Below are positions 11,152 through 17,784 of a stretch of DNA of 41,280 nt, piece after piece; within the stretch, counting starts at the first letter, position 1, and every line of letters starts with the position of its first letter. This stretch comes from a virus. The stretch lies in the IMG/VR virus record IMGVR_UViG_3300042987_003179, positions 1 through 41,280 of that record. One strand, written 5' to 3'. Below the pieces are notes generated by a model. That model was not told where the DNA came from and ran no database searches. It saw only the letters and a program-made list of their open reading frames with translations. Position numbers and translations under genes: made by a program.

Positions 11152-11479
11152 CGTTACTGCAAAAGATTGTGAATGGTCATATACTAGAGGCACAGGTGCT
11201 GGTGGGCAGAAGAAAAATAAAACTTCTAGTGCAGTACATTGTACTCACAAAGCATCTGGTGCTCATGGCTATGCTGAAGATACAAGAAGTCAAGCAGAAA
11301 ATAAAGTGTTAGCATTTCAAAGAATGGCAAACACTGAAAAGTTTAAAACATGGCATAGATTAGAAACTATGCGTAGATCTGGTGAGATGGCAACTATTGA
11401 CCGTTATGTTGAAAACGAAATGAAAAAGGTCAAAGTTGAGTGTAAAGATGAAAATGGTCGCTGGATCAATATGAATTAA
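11132..11479 (+). CDS. Stand-alone GGQ-domain release factor / peptidyl-tRNA hydrolase
   Basis: 115 residues. YTRGTGAGGQKKNKTSSAVH (about 17-36) is the GGQ loop of class I release factors, with the catalytic GGQ at about 24-26, followed by the conserved HKASGAHGYAEDTRSQAENK. Domains that read stop codons are absent, so it resembles ArfB/ICT1-type ribosome-rescue hydrolases or the phage RF-like family. It lacks a long basic C-terminal tail but has a short MKKVKVE segment. Likely role: releasing peptides from stalled ribosomes late in infection. Position in the tRNA array supports a translation role (inference). Confidence 0.88.
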   Translation: MKELLFSVTAKDCEWSYTRGTGAGGQKKNKTSSAVHCTHKASGAHGYAEDTRSQAENKVLAFQRMANTEKFKTWHRLETMRRSGEMATIDRYVENEMKKVKVECKDENGRWINMN

Positions 11480-11480
11480 T

Positions 11481-11556
11481 GCTAGGTTGCCGTGAGGGGT
11501 TAACGACCGCTCTTACAAAGCGGAGTATGCTGGTTCGAGTCCAGCACCTAGCACCA
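11481..11556 (+). tRNA. tRNA-Val(TAC)
   Basis: Acceptor GCTAGGT/ACCTAGC, discriminator A, encoded CCA; anticodon stem CCGCT/AGCGG with loop CTTACAA (TAC); T arm GCTGG-TTCGAGT-CCAGC. Confidence 0.94.
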
Positions 11557-11558
11557 AA

Positions 11559-11632
11559 GCTTTCATAGTTAAATGGTATAATAGTTTTTTCGTAATAAAC
11601 AGTTCTCGGTTCGATTCCGTGTGGGAGCTCCA
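11559..11632 (+). tRNA. tRNA-Thr(CGT)
   Basis: Acceptor GCTTTCA/TGGGAGC, discriminator T, encoded CCA; anticodon stem GTTTT/TAAAC (one mismatch) with loop TTCGTAA (CGT); T loop TTCGATT. The D and anticodon stems are AT-rich. Confidence 0.83.
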
Positions 11633-11635
11633 TAA

Positions 11636-11980
11636 ATGATTAGAGTCTGCATCTGTGGTGGACGAGATTATACTGACAAATCAAGAGTTTACGCTATTTT
11701 AAACAGACTCTTGACAATTAGATCGGATTTTGTTATAATATCCGGAGGAGCTACAGGAGCTGATTCATTTGCAGTAGATTGGGCGAGAGAAAAGTCTCAT
11801 GAATACGAAACATATTATGCTGATTGGAAAAAGCACAAAAAAGCAGCAGGTCCTATTAGAAATCGTCACATGCTCAAGTTGGGTATAGATTTGTTGATTG
11901 CATTTCCTGGTGGTACGGGAACTGCAGATATGATGAAAATTTGTGAGAACTCCGGAGTTAGAGTTTTAAAGATTAAATAG
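11636..11980 (+). CDS. DUF2493 / SLOG-type nucleotide-binding protein
   Basis: 114 residues. ICGGRDYTDK (about 6-15), the SGGATGADSFAVDWA loop (about 36-50) and the late AFPGGTGTADMMK (about 91-103) are the Rossmann-type motifs of the YspA/DUF2493 family in the SLOG superfamily, which binds nucleotides or nucleotide derivatives. The middle AGPIRNRHML is also typical. Relatives are thought to sense or hydrolyse nucleotide signals or ADP-ribose-type ligands; here the ligand is unknown. The ATG is 3 bases after tRNA-Thr CCA, and its stop codon G is the first base of tRNA-Arg. Confidence 0.88.
   Translation: MIRVCICGGRDYTDKSRVYAILNRLLTIRSDFVIISGGATGADSFAVDWAREKSHEYETYYADWKKHKKAAGPIRNRHMLKLGIDLLIAFPGGTGTADMMKICENSGVRVLKIK
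11711..11739 (+). promoter_or_regulatory. Perfect sigma-70 promoter inside the DUF2493 gene
   Basis: TTGACA (11711-11716), 17-base spacer, TATAAT (11734-11739), wholly within codons of the 11636-11980 gene. It would drive tRNA-Arg and tRNA-Thr downstream. Confidence 0.65.
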
Positions 11981-12054
11981 CCCTCGTCGTTCAACGGAAA
12001 GGACATCGGTCTTCTAAACCGAGAATGCGGGTTCGACTCCTGCCGAGGGTGCCA
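11980..12054 (+). tRNA. tRNA-Arg(TCT), second copy
   Basis: Acceptor GCCCTCG/CGAGGGT, discriminator G, encoded CCA; anticodon loop CTTCTAA (TCT) on stem TCGGT/ACCGA. Its 5' G is the last base of the upstream TAG stop. The body differs from the copy at 9917, so it is not a recent duplication. Confidence 0.92.
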
Positions 12055-12070
12055 AATTTTAGGATATAAA

Positions 12071-12166
12071 ATGTGGATTGAGAATGTTTCTGCAGCAGAT
12101 GTACTTAAAGGTAGGCATCATGATTGTGGACACAATAGTATGCTAATTCAGATGTATGATAGCTAA
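12071..12166 (+). CDS. Small ORF, probably truncated gene, 31 residues
   Basis: MWIENVSAADVLKGRHHDCG, then HNSMLIQMYDS and stop. The HDCG.NSMLIQ.YD pattern looks like the N-terminus of a phage phosphatase-like protein of the T4 57B kind, but the rest is absent and tRNA-Thr starts within its stop codon. Likely a remnant cut by insertion or deletion, though an AGGATATAAA leader could still allow translation. Confidence 0.45.
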   Translation: MWIENVSAADVLKGRHHDCGHNSMLIQMYDS

Positions 12167-12238
12167 TGTAGCACAGTTGGTAGTTGCACTACTTTGGTAA
12201 AGTAGAGGTCGTGGGTTCGAGCCCCACCATTAGCACCA
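12162..12238 (+). tRNA. tRNA-Thr(GGT)
   Basis: Acceptor GCTAATG/CATTAGC, discriminator A, encoded CCA; anticodon stem CTACT/AGTAG with loop TTGGTAA (GGT); T arm GTGGG-TTCGAGC-CCCAC. Last tRNA of the array; overlaps the stop of the preceding small ORF. Confidence 0.93.
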
Positions 12239-12269
12239 TATATACCGTATACTTCTACGGAGCTAAAGC

Positions 12270-12626
12270 ATGGAACTTCTAATATTAATTGCATCAATCG
12301 CTGGTGGAATATTTGTAGTATTCTACATTCTCTGGATTTTATATCTTGCTACAATGAATCTCAAGAAAGCAAGAGACAGCGGAACCCTTCATCCCAATGT
12401 AAAACTTTTAGGTTATCCTATATTCATTGTCGGTTATACGCTAGACATTTTATTGAATATATTTGTGATGACCATTATCTTTTTTGACATGCCAGAGGAA
12501 TTTACTATTTCTTCTAGAATGGAAAGATATTTACGTTATGGAACTGGCTGGAGACTTAAGGTTGCTCGAGCATTTGAATATTTACTAGATCCTTTTGATC
12601 CATCTGGCGATCATCTAGAGGGATAA
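12270..12626 (+). CDS. Membrane protein, 118 residues
   Basis: An N-terminal hydrophobic segment (LLILIASIAGGIFVVFYILW) and a second segment (about 48-72, FIVGYTLDILLNIFVMTIIF) flank a short basic loop. The C-terminal part, with ERYLRYGTGWRLKVARAFEY then LLDPFDPSGDH, is soluble. The same layout is found in inner-membrane proteins of several T4-like phages; no activity is known. GGAGC stands 10 bases before the ATG. It is followed by the cytidylyltransferase after two bases. Confidence 0.8.
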   Translation: MELLILIASIAGGIFVVFYILWILYLATMNLKKARDSGTLHPNVKLLGYPIFIVGYTLDILLNIFVMTIIFFDMPEEFTISSRMERYLRYGTGWRLKVARAFEYLLDPFDPSGDHLEG

Positions 12627-12628
12627 TT

Positions 12629-13075
12629 ATGAACAAAACTATAGTATTAATTACAGGTGGCTTTGACCCTATTCACTCTGGACATATTTCATACATTGAG
12701 GCAGCAAAAAAGTTAGGAGATATTCTAGTAGTTGGAGTGAATTCTGATGAATGGCTAGTAAGGAAGAAGGGCAAAGCTTTTCTTCCTTCTCTCGAGAGAA
12801 CAACTATTATTCGAGCTATGCGAGCGGTGGATTTCGTAATTACTTTTGATGATAAAGATGATACAGCTAAAAATGCTATACAAATGGTAAGGCAGTCATA
12901 TCCTCAAAGTAAAATTATTTTCGCCAATGGTGGAGATAGAACTAAAGATAACATTCCTGAGATGGAATTTGTCGATAGTAATTTAGAGTTTGTTTTTGGT
13001 GTTGGTGGAGAAGACAAGAAAAATTCTTCTAGTTGGATTTTGAAAAAGTGGGAAATAGTTAATTCAGTAAAATAA
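12629..13075 (+). CDS. Cytidylyltransferase-like (HldE-C/GCT family) nucleotidyltransferase
   Basis: 148 residues. LITGGFDPIHSGHISYIEAA (about 8-27) contains the HxGH signature of the nucleotidyltransferase superfamily, and NSDEWLVRKKGKAFLPSLER is the usual second conserved block of HldE-C/RfaE and glycerol-3-phosphate cytidylyltransferases. It should activate a phosphorylated small molecule with CTP or ATP. The substrate cannot be fixed from sequence; a sugar for glycan or capsule-type modification is plausible given the glycosyltransferase at 256. Length is normal for a single catalytic domain. Confidence 0.88.
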   Translation: MNKTIVLITGGFDPIHSGHISYIEAAKKLGDILVVGVNSDEWLVRKKGKAFLPSLERTTIIRAMRAVDFVITFDDKDDTAKNAIQMVRQSYPQSKIIFANGGDRTKDNIPEMEFVDSNLEFVFGVGGEDKKNSSSWILKKWEIVNSVK

Positions 13076-13080
13076 AACTA

Positions 13081-13109
13081 TTGACAATACTACATTAATG
13101 TGTTATGAT
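13081..13109 (+). promoter_or_regulatory. Sigma-70 promoter
   Basis: TTGACA (13081-13086), 17-base spacer, TATGAT (13104-13109), six bases after the cytidylyltransferase stop. It drives the 13134 gene and those following. Confidence 0.82.
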
Positions 13110-13133
13110 GTTGTCACAAACAGTGAGTTTATT

Positions 13134-13475
13134 ATGTTGATTTACACAAATCAGAAGTCGAAGCAAACTCGTAAGCAGAAGCTGAAACAAAAGCAGCGAT
13201 GGGAGAAAGCTCAAATAGCTGTGAATGGTACAATTAGTAAGAGTAAGGAAAAGTTTTCACCCTTACAACAAAAAACTCCAGCACCGCTTCGTCCAGGTGC
13301 GTCGGAATATAAAAAGTATACTTCTCTAGACACTGCTCAGTGTAATACTTTTAAGAAAGAATCTCCAAAATATACTGGAGAAGCAATGATTGGTATTGGA
13401 ACAATGCATAAAAGTAATGCAGTTCCTATTTTCTCTACAGATGAAGCAAAAGACATTTCCTCAATGAGGCGCTAA
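13134..13475 (+). CDS. Hypothetical basic protein, 113 residues
   Basis: The ATG at 13134 is preferred over the in-frame ATG at 13098, which lies inside the promoter. MLIYTNQKSKQTRKQKLKQK opens a strongly basic N-terminal region, followed by a proline-rich linker (PLQQKTPAPLRPGASEYKKY) and an acidic end. The MLIYTNQKSK-type opening is frequent in small phage proteins of unknown role. The disordered, basic composition suggests nucleic-acid or ribosome contact. The ribosome site is weak (GTGAG). Confidence 0.78.
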   Translation: MLIYTNQKSKQTRKQKLKQKQRWEKAQIAVNGTISKSKEKFSPLQQKTPAPLRPGASEYKKYTSLDTAQCNTFKKESPKYTGEAMIGIGTMHKSNAVPIFSTDEAKDISSMRR

Positions 13476-13478
13476 GTT

Positions 13479-13919
13479 ATGAAAACTCTTGAATTTAAAA
13501 GTAACAGTTGGCATTACTGGCTTGCAACAAATCTCTCCGATTTTCGAGAATGGCGAGATACTGATATTTGCACCTACTCTCGTAAAGTGTTAATGGGTTT
13601 TATTACTCTACTAATTCTCCTTGCAATTGTTGGTGCATTTTGCTATGTATTTGGTGATTTTATAGCATGGATTGTCGCAATGATTGTGCGAGATGAACTA
13701 ATCAGCCCCTTTATGCCAGCAATGGTTTGTACACTAGTTATAGTTGTACTTACTTTCTCATATCTGGGTAGCAAGTTTGTAGAATATTCAGCAAAACTGC
13801 TTGCCGAGCACGAGGACGATTTTACCTTTAATGCATTTAAGTCTTTGGACGATTTTACCTTTAATGCATTTAAGTCTTTCAAGGATAAGTATTGTGCCAA
13901 AGTTACCTTTAAAGACTAA
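13479..13919 (+). CDS. Membrane protein with a tandem duplicated tail, 146 residues
   Basis: Two transmembrane segments (about 38-66, VLMGFITLLILLAIVGAFCY; and about 80-98, PAMVCTLVIVVLTFSYLGSK) follow a soluble N-terminal part. The C-terminal cytoplasmic part contains DDFTFNAFKS twice in a row, caused by a 33-base direct repeat. The start is 4 bases after the upstream stop. No family recognised. The recent duplication suggests the tail tolerates length change. Confidence 0.75.
   Translation: MKTLEFKSNSWHYWLATNLSDFREWRDTDICTYSRKVLMGFITLLILLAIVGAFCYVFGDFIAWIVAMIVRDELISPFMPAMVCTLVIVVLTFSYLGSKFVEYSAKLLAEHEDDFTFNAFKSLDDFTFNAFKSFKDKYCAKVTFKD
13815..13880 (+). repeat. Tandem 33-bp duplication within a CDS
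   Basis: The unit beginning GACGATTTTACCTTTAATGC at 13815 is repeated at 13848 with only the final base differing, adding 11 codons in frame. Near-identity indicates a recent slippage event. Confidence 0.9.
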
Positions 13920-13944
13920 GAAGCAATTTGATCCTGGAAACTAT

Positions 13945-14094
13945 ATGCATCTCATATACTATTCTTCATATGTGAGAAATAAAGGATGGAGAGAACTAGG
14001 TGAATGCCCATTTATTCTAGAGGAACCATTTAGTAATATTGTTTCAATGATCAATCATAAAATAGCAGTTCACGCAATCAAAAAATATATATAA
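13945..14094 (+). CDS. Small hypothetical protein, 49 residues
   Basis: MHLIYYSSYVRNKGWRELGE, then a CPFILEEPFSNIVSMINHKI segment. It fills the gap between the membrane protein and the NMNAT-Nudix gene. The ribosome site is weak (CTGGAAAC). The frame continues open upstream into the repeat region in another frame, so the start is uncertain. No family recognised. Confidence 0.5.
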   Translation: MHLIYYSSYVRNKGWRELGECPFILEEPFSNIVSMINHKIAVHAIKKYI

Positions 14095-14123
14095 TTAAAG
14101 AGCGAAATAGATCGTTCTTGTAA

Positions 14124-14140
14124 CCTATAGGAGTTATAGG
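14124..14140 (+). promoter_or_regulatory. Hairpin presenting the ribosome site of the NMNAT-Nudix gene
   Basis: CCTATA / TATAGG form a 6-bp stem whose 5-base loop GGAGT contains the Shine-Dalgarno for the ATG at 14144. Such a loop-presented site could be a binding site for a translational regulator such as RegA (inference). Confidence 0.4.
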
Positions 14141-14143
14141 ACC

Positions 14144-15187
14144 ATGAAAAAGTTTGATATTCTCGTCTATATTGGGCGCTTTCAGCCCGTTCACAATGCT
14201 CACGCTGAGATTATTCGTAGAGCACATTCCCTAGCAGAAAAAGTAATTATTATAGTTGGATCTGGATGGCAACCTCCAACTTACAAAAATCCATGGTCAT
14301 CCGCAGAGCGACATCTAATGCTCGCCAATGTCATTAAAGACATAACTAATGATCCAAAGAAAATTGTTGCAGAACATACTTTTGATACTATCTACAATGA
14401 CGATGCCTGGGCATCTCGCATTCAAAATATAGTAAACAAACATACAAATGTATTTGTAGCCAATTCAAGTACTCCTAAAATTGGTATTATTGGTCATGAC
14501 AAAGACGAAAGTACATTCTATCTAAAGATGTTTCCTCAATGGGAACGAGTTGAGGTTGAACTTATTGAACCTCTAAATGCTACAGATATTCGTGATATTT
14601 ACTTTCGAGAAGGAATGAACCTCAAGTTCCTTGAGGGTGTGGTTCCAGCAACTACAAAATGTTTTCTAGAGTCTTTTGCAAAGAGCTCTAATTATAAACA
14701 AATTATTGCTGAAAGAAAGTTCATCGAGGATTATAAGAAGCAGTTTAGTGGTTTAGCCTATCCTCCTATTTTCGTAACAGTAGATGCTATCGTTATTCAG
14801 TCTGGTCACGTACTAATGGTTCGTAGACGTTCTGAACCTGGTAAGGGTCTGTGGGCATTACCTGGTGGATTCGTCAATGCAAACACTGATCGATCAGTAC
14901 AAGATGCAATGATTAGAGAACTACGAGAGGAAACTGGTATTAAAGTTCCTGCACCGGTTCTTATGGGTTCAATTAAAGAGACTCGAGTGTTTGATGCAAT
15001 TGCACGTAGCACAAGAGGTAGAACTATAACTCACGCTTTCAAAATTCATCTACCTGCTGGTGATCTACCTCGCGTTAAGGGATCAGATGATGCGGAGAAA
15101 GCATCTTGGGTTCCAATTGCAAATATTGATTCTAGTTTTTGCTATGAAGATCATTATGAAATCATTCAATGGGCGGTAGGAGGCTAG
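14144..15187 (+). CDS. Bifunctional NMN adenylyltransferase / Nudix hydrolase
   Basis: 347 residues, two domains. Residues 1-190: nucleotidyltransferase with YIGRFQPVHNAHAEIIRRA (HxxH at 17-20), WSSAERHLML and, near 145-153, NATDIRDIYF, the NadM-type ATP-binding motif. Residues 200-347: Nudix hydrolase with GGFVNANTDRSVQDAMIREL then REETG (about 241-265). The first converts NMN plus ATP to NAD+; the second, in this family, hydrolyses ADP-ribose or related compounds. Next gene but one is nicotinamide phosphoribosyltransferase, so together they rebuild NAD+ from nicotinamide. Equivalent pairs are known in vibriophage KVP40 and in phage anti-defence NAD+ reconstitution pathways. Confidence 0.93.
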   Translation: MKKFDILVYIGRFQPVHNAHAEIIRRAHSLAEKVIIIVGSGWQPPTYKNPWSSAERHLMLANVIKDITNDPKKIVAEHTFDTIYNDDAWASRIQNIVNKHTNVFVANSSTPKIGIIGHDKDESTFYLKMFPQWERVEVELIEPLNATDIRDIYFREGMNLKFLEGVVPATTKCFLESFAKSSNYKQIIAERKFIEDYKKQFSGLAYPPIFVTVDAIVIQSGHVLMVRRRSEPGKGLWALPGGFVNANTDRSVQDAMIRELREETGIKVPAPVLMGSIKETRVFDAIARSTRGRTITHAFKIHLPAGDLPRVKGSDDAEKASWVPIANIDSSFCYEDHYEIIQWAVGG

Positions 15188-15294
15188 AAATAATTAAGAT
15201 TATTAAAACTGAACCCCATAAATCAGTTGTAAAGGAATGTGTTTGTAGAAAGTGTGTTAATATAACAGAAAATCCTAACAATAGAGTTGGGTAG
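15169..15294 (+). CDS. Small ORF with CxCxxC, 41 residues
   Basis: ATG inside the end of the NMNAT-Nudix gene, peptide MGGRRLEIIKIIKTEPHKSV, then VKECVCRKCVNITENPNNRV. The EPHKSVVKECVCRKC segment resembles phage zinc-ribbon proteins, but only one metal half-site is present, so it may be a truncated version. It fills the gap before the NAMPT gene. No clear ribosome site other than GGTAGG after the start. Confidence 0.4.
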   Translation: MGGRRLEIIKIIKTEPHKSVVKECVCRKCVNITENPNNRVG

Positions 15295-15315
15295 CAAAAC
15301 GTAAAGGAGATTTAC

Positions 15316-16698
15316 ATGTCAATTATTCTCAATACCGATTCATACAAGATGTCTATGTACAATCAATATCCCCCAGGGACTGAACGTATCTTTAGTTACG
15401 TAGAAGCTCGTGGTGGTGAATATGATCGTACTTTATTTTTCGGCTTGCAAGCCTTCATTAAGGAATATTTGTGCAAGCCTATTACTCAAGCCGACATTGA
15501 TGAAGCTGAGGAAATTATCAAAGCTCACGGTGAACCATTTTATCGTGAGGGTTGGGAGTATATTATCAATACTCACAATGGTTTTCTTCCTCTGCTAATT
15601 GGTGCTGTTCCCGAGGGTTCAGTTATTCCAGTCAAAAATCTTCTTGCATATGTAACAAATACTGATAGCAAGTGCTACTGGTTGACTACATATGTCGAAA
15701 CTGCTCTACTACGTGCAATTTGGTATCCTACTACAGTCGCAACCAATAGTTGGACTAGTAAGAAGATCATCAAGCACTATTTGGAGAAGAATGGCGATCC
15801 TGGACTCATTAACTTTAAGTTGCACGATTTTGGTGCCCGAGGAGTCTCTTCACTAGAGAGTGCAGGAATTGGCGGTGCTGCTCACCTTGTCAATTTTATG
15901 GGAACAGACACTGTATCGGGTATGCTTTTTGCTCGAAAGTATTATAATGCAGGTATTTCTGGATTTAGTATTCCTGCAATGGAACACAGTACAGTAACCT
16001 CATGGGGTCGTGAAAATGAAGTTGAAGCTTATAGAAATATGGTTCGCAATTATGGAAAGCCTGGTGCATTACTTGCATGTGTTAGTGACAGCTACGACAT
16101 TTTTGCTGCCTGCAATATGTGGGGCACACAACTAAAAGATGAAGTCGTTAAGTCTGGAGCAACTGTTGTCATTCGCCCAGATAGTGGAGATCCTTCAATT
16201 GTTGTGCCTGAATGTGCAAAGATTCTAGAAAAGCACTTTGGAGTAACTGTCAATCAAAAGGGCTACAAGATTTTGAATAATGTTCGTATTATTCAAGGTG
16301 ATGGTATCGATCATGAGACAATCAGAAAGATCCTTTACCAACTTGACATTTTAGGCTATAGCGCTGATAATGTGGCATTCGGACAGGGTGGTGCGCTACT
16401 ACAATCTCTAAACCGAGATACATGTAAGTTTGCAATGAAGTGTAGCGCAGCAACAATTAATGGTATGGACGTTGACGTATATAAGGATCCAATCACAGAT
16501 ATTGGTAAGCGTAGCAAGCGAGGAACTATTGATTTGTACCGAGATACTTGCGACGGATCATATGTAACTCTTAGATTGGGTGAACAAGCTTACAACAGTA
16601 AGCTAGTTTCAGCAACACAACCGGTATATTATAATGGTGATCTGCTTGTAGATCAGAAGTTTGAAACAATTCGAGAACGATCAAATTCGTTTCTATAA
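15316..16698 (+). CDS. nadV: Nicotinamide phosphoribosyltransferase (NAMPT)
   Basis: 460 residues, close to full length for the family, with AAAGGAG 8 bases before the ATG. Key blocks: NTDSYKMSMYNQYPPGTERI at the N-terminus, HDFGARG (170-176), SIPAMEHS (218-225, His224 aligning with the phosphorylated catalytic His of human NAMPT), VIRPDSGDP (285-293) and QGDGID. It makes NMN from nicotinamide and PRPP. With the neighbouring NMN adenylyltransferase it forms a two-gene NAD+ salvage route that can replace NAD+ destroyed by host defence NADases or by host decline (known for related phage pairs). Confidence 0.96.
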   Translation: MSIILNTDSYKMSMYNQYPPGTERIFSYVEARGGEYDRTLFFGLQAFIKEYLCKPITQADIDEAEEIIKAHGEPFYREGWEYIINTHNGFLPLLIGAVPEGSVIPVKNLLAYVTNTDSKCYWLTTYVETALLRAIWYPTTVATNSWTSKKIIKHYLEKNGDPGLINFKLHDFGARGVSSLESAGIGGAAHLVNFMGTDTVSGMLFARKYYNAGISGFSIPAMEHSTVTSWGRENEVEAYRNMVRNYGKPGALLACVSDSYDIFAACNMWGTQLKDEVVKSGATVVIRPDSGDPSIVVPECAKILEKHFGVTVNQKGYKILNNVRIIQGDGIDHETIRKILYQLDILGYSADNVAFGQGGALLQSLNRDTCKFAMKCSAATINGMDVDVYKDPITDIGKRSKRGTIDLYRDTCDGSYVTLRLGEQAYNSKLVSATQPVYYNGDLLVDQKFETIRERSNSFL

Positions 16699-16710
16699 AA
16701 AGGATTTTAA

Positions 16711-16935
16711 ATGAGAATTATAGAATGGTTATGTCAAAGAAGAAGGAACAAAGCTACTCTTTCTACAAGTATATGGATTACTAAAATGAAGAAAAATGGT
16801 TTTACACTCATTGAACTAATGATAATTTTTTGTATTATAGGTATTCTTGTATCAGTTGCTATCCCTGCTTATAAAAGTAAGTCTGAACAAGAAATTAATC
16901 AACAACCACAAACCCTACAATCTAAGTGTAACTAA
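16711..16935 (+). CDS. Type IV pilin-like small protein, 74 residues
   Basis: AAAAGGA precedes the ATG at 16711. Residues 27-55 read KKNGFTLIELMIIFCIIGIL then VSVAIPAYK: a canonical prepilin peptidase site (Gly30 before Phe31, Glu at mature position 5) followed by the N-terminal hydrophobic helix. After the helix only about 20 residues remain, so no pilin globular domain exists. An internal ATG at 16786 would give the usual short leader MKKNG. If processed by the host, it could enter the type IV pilus or type II secretion machinery and cap or block it (inference). Confidence 0.8.
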   Translation: MRIIEWLCQRRRNKATLSTSIWITKMKKNGFTLIELMIIFCIIGILVSVAIPAYKSKSEQEINQQPQTLQSKCN

Positions 16936-16946
16936 AAAGGAATATC

Positions 16947-17426
16947 ATGAAGACTATTGAAAATCTAAATGTTCTAATTGAGCAGTTCGCAGAGGCAAAG
17001 AAAAACTTTCAAGCAGAAGCAAAGAAAAGTCTCACAGCAGTATTCAAGGAATTTTTTGACGAAACACCTGAGATCAAGGTAATTAAGTGGACTCAGTATA
17101 CACCATACTTCAATGATGGTGACACATGTATTTTTCGAGTTAATGATCCCACTTTCTCTAATGTAGATGATTCAACTCTAGTATCCACTTATGGGGAACT
17201 AGATATGGATGAATACGAAGCTAAAGAAGAAGGATTGTATGCTTTTGAAGGGAGTTGGAGTCGCCCAGATGATTTGCCTGCTCATGTAGTCACAAATACA
17301 GATCTAATTTCAAATTTGATTTGCTCTGAAGAAATGGAAGAAGTATTTGAAGCTGCTTTCGGAGACCATGTCTGTGTTACTGTTACACGAGATGGTATTG
17401 ATATTGAAGATCACGACCACGACTAA
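16947..17426 (+). CDS. Hypothetical acidic protein, 159 residues
   Basis: Starts 11 bases after the pilin-like gene with an AAAAGGA site. N-terminal helical segment (NLNVLIEQFAEAKKNFQAEA), central aromatic region around VIKWTQYTPYFNDGDTCIFR, and a very acidic end (DGIDIEDHDHD). Proteins of this type occur in many large phages with no known function. The 3' end overlaps the next gene by 35 bases. Confidence 0.78.
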   Translation: MKTIENLNVLIEQFAEAKKNFQAEAKKSLTAVFKEFFDETPEIKVIKWTQYTPYFNDGDTCIFRVNDPTFSNVDDSTLVSTYGELDMDEYEAKEEGLYAFEGSWSRPDDLPAHVVTNTDLISNLICSEEMEEVFEAAFGDHVCVTVTRDGIDIEDHDHD

Positions 17427-17784
17427 AATTTTTGTTTTTGGTAGTAATCTGGCAGGGCGCCATGGTGCAGGAGCTGCACTATATGCAAGGAAACACCATG
17501 GTGCAATTTATGGTATAGGGGAGGGATTGCAGGGTAACTCATATGCAATTCCAACTAAAGATAGAAACATAAAAACTTTACCTCTAGATGCAATTGAGAA
17601 AAGTGTAGAGAAATTTCTAAACTTTGCAAGAGATCATATGGAGTTACAGTTTCAAGTTACTGCGATTGGTTGTGGTTTGGCTGGATATAAACACCAACAA
17701 ATAGCACCATTTTTTAAGAACTGCCCTAGTAACTGTGATTTGCCAGAAGAATTTAAAAAGTTTAAAAATATTCTTGACAATTGA
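17392..17784 (+). CDS. Macrodomain-like protein
   Basis: 130 residues from the ATG at 17392; in-frame ATGs at 17347 and 17368 overlap the upstream gene further. IFVFGSNLAGRHGAGAALYA, IGEGLQGNSYAIPTKDRN and VTAIGCGLAGYKHQQIAPFF match a phage family related to ADP-ribose-binding macrodomains: the FGSN/GxGAA turn, the GxSYAIPT block and the GCGLAGY loop. Macrodomains bind or hydrolyse ADP-ribose derivatives, which would suit a neighbourhood with NMNAT-Nudix, NAMPT and a SLOG protein. The ligand is inference. Confidence 0.8.
   Translation: MVLILKITTTTKIFVFGSNLAGRHGAGAALYARKHHGAIYGIGEGLQGNSYAIPTKDRNIKTLPLDAIEKSVEKFLNFARDHMELQFQVTAIGCGLAGYKHQQIAPFFKNCPSNCDLPEEFKKFKNILDN

Noticed and set aside
13801-13944. 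Long frame overlapping the membrane protein tail (MPSTRTILPLMHLSLW...)
   Set aside because: It is a frame shadow of the 33-bp repeat; only the part from 13945 onward has separate coding character.
16342-16380. Promoter-like TTGACA-17-GATAAT inside the NAMPT gene
   Set aside because: It lies in an essential coding region with no gene start or RNA downstream; treated as chance.
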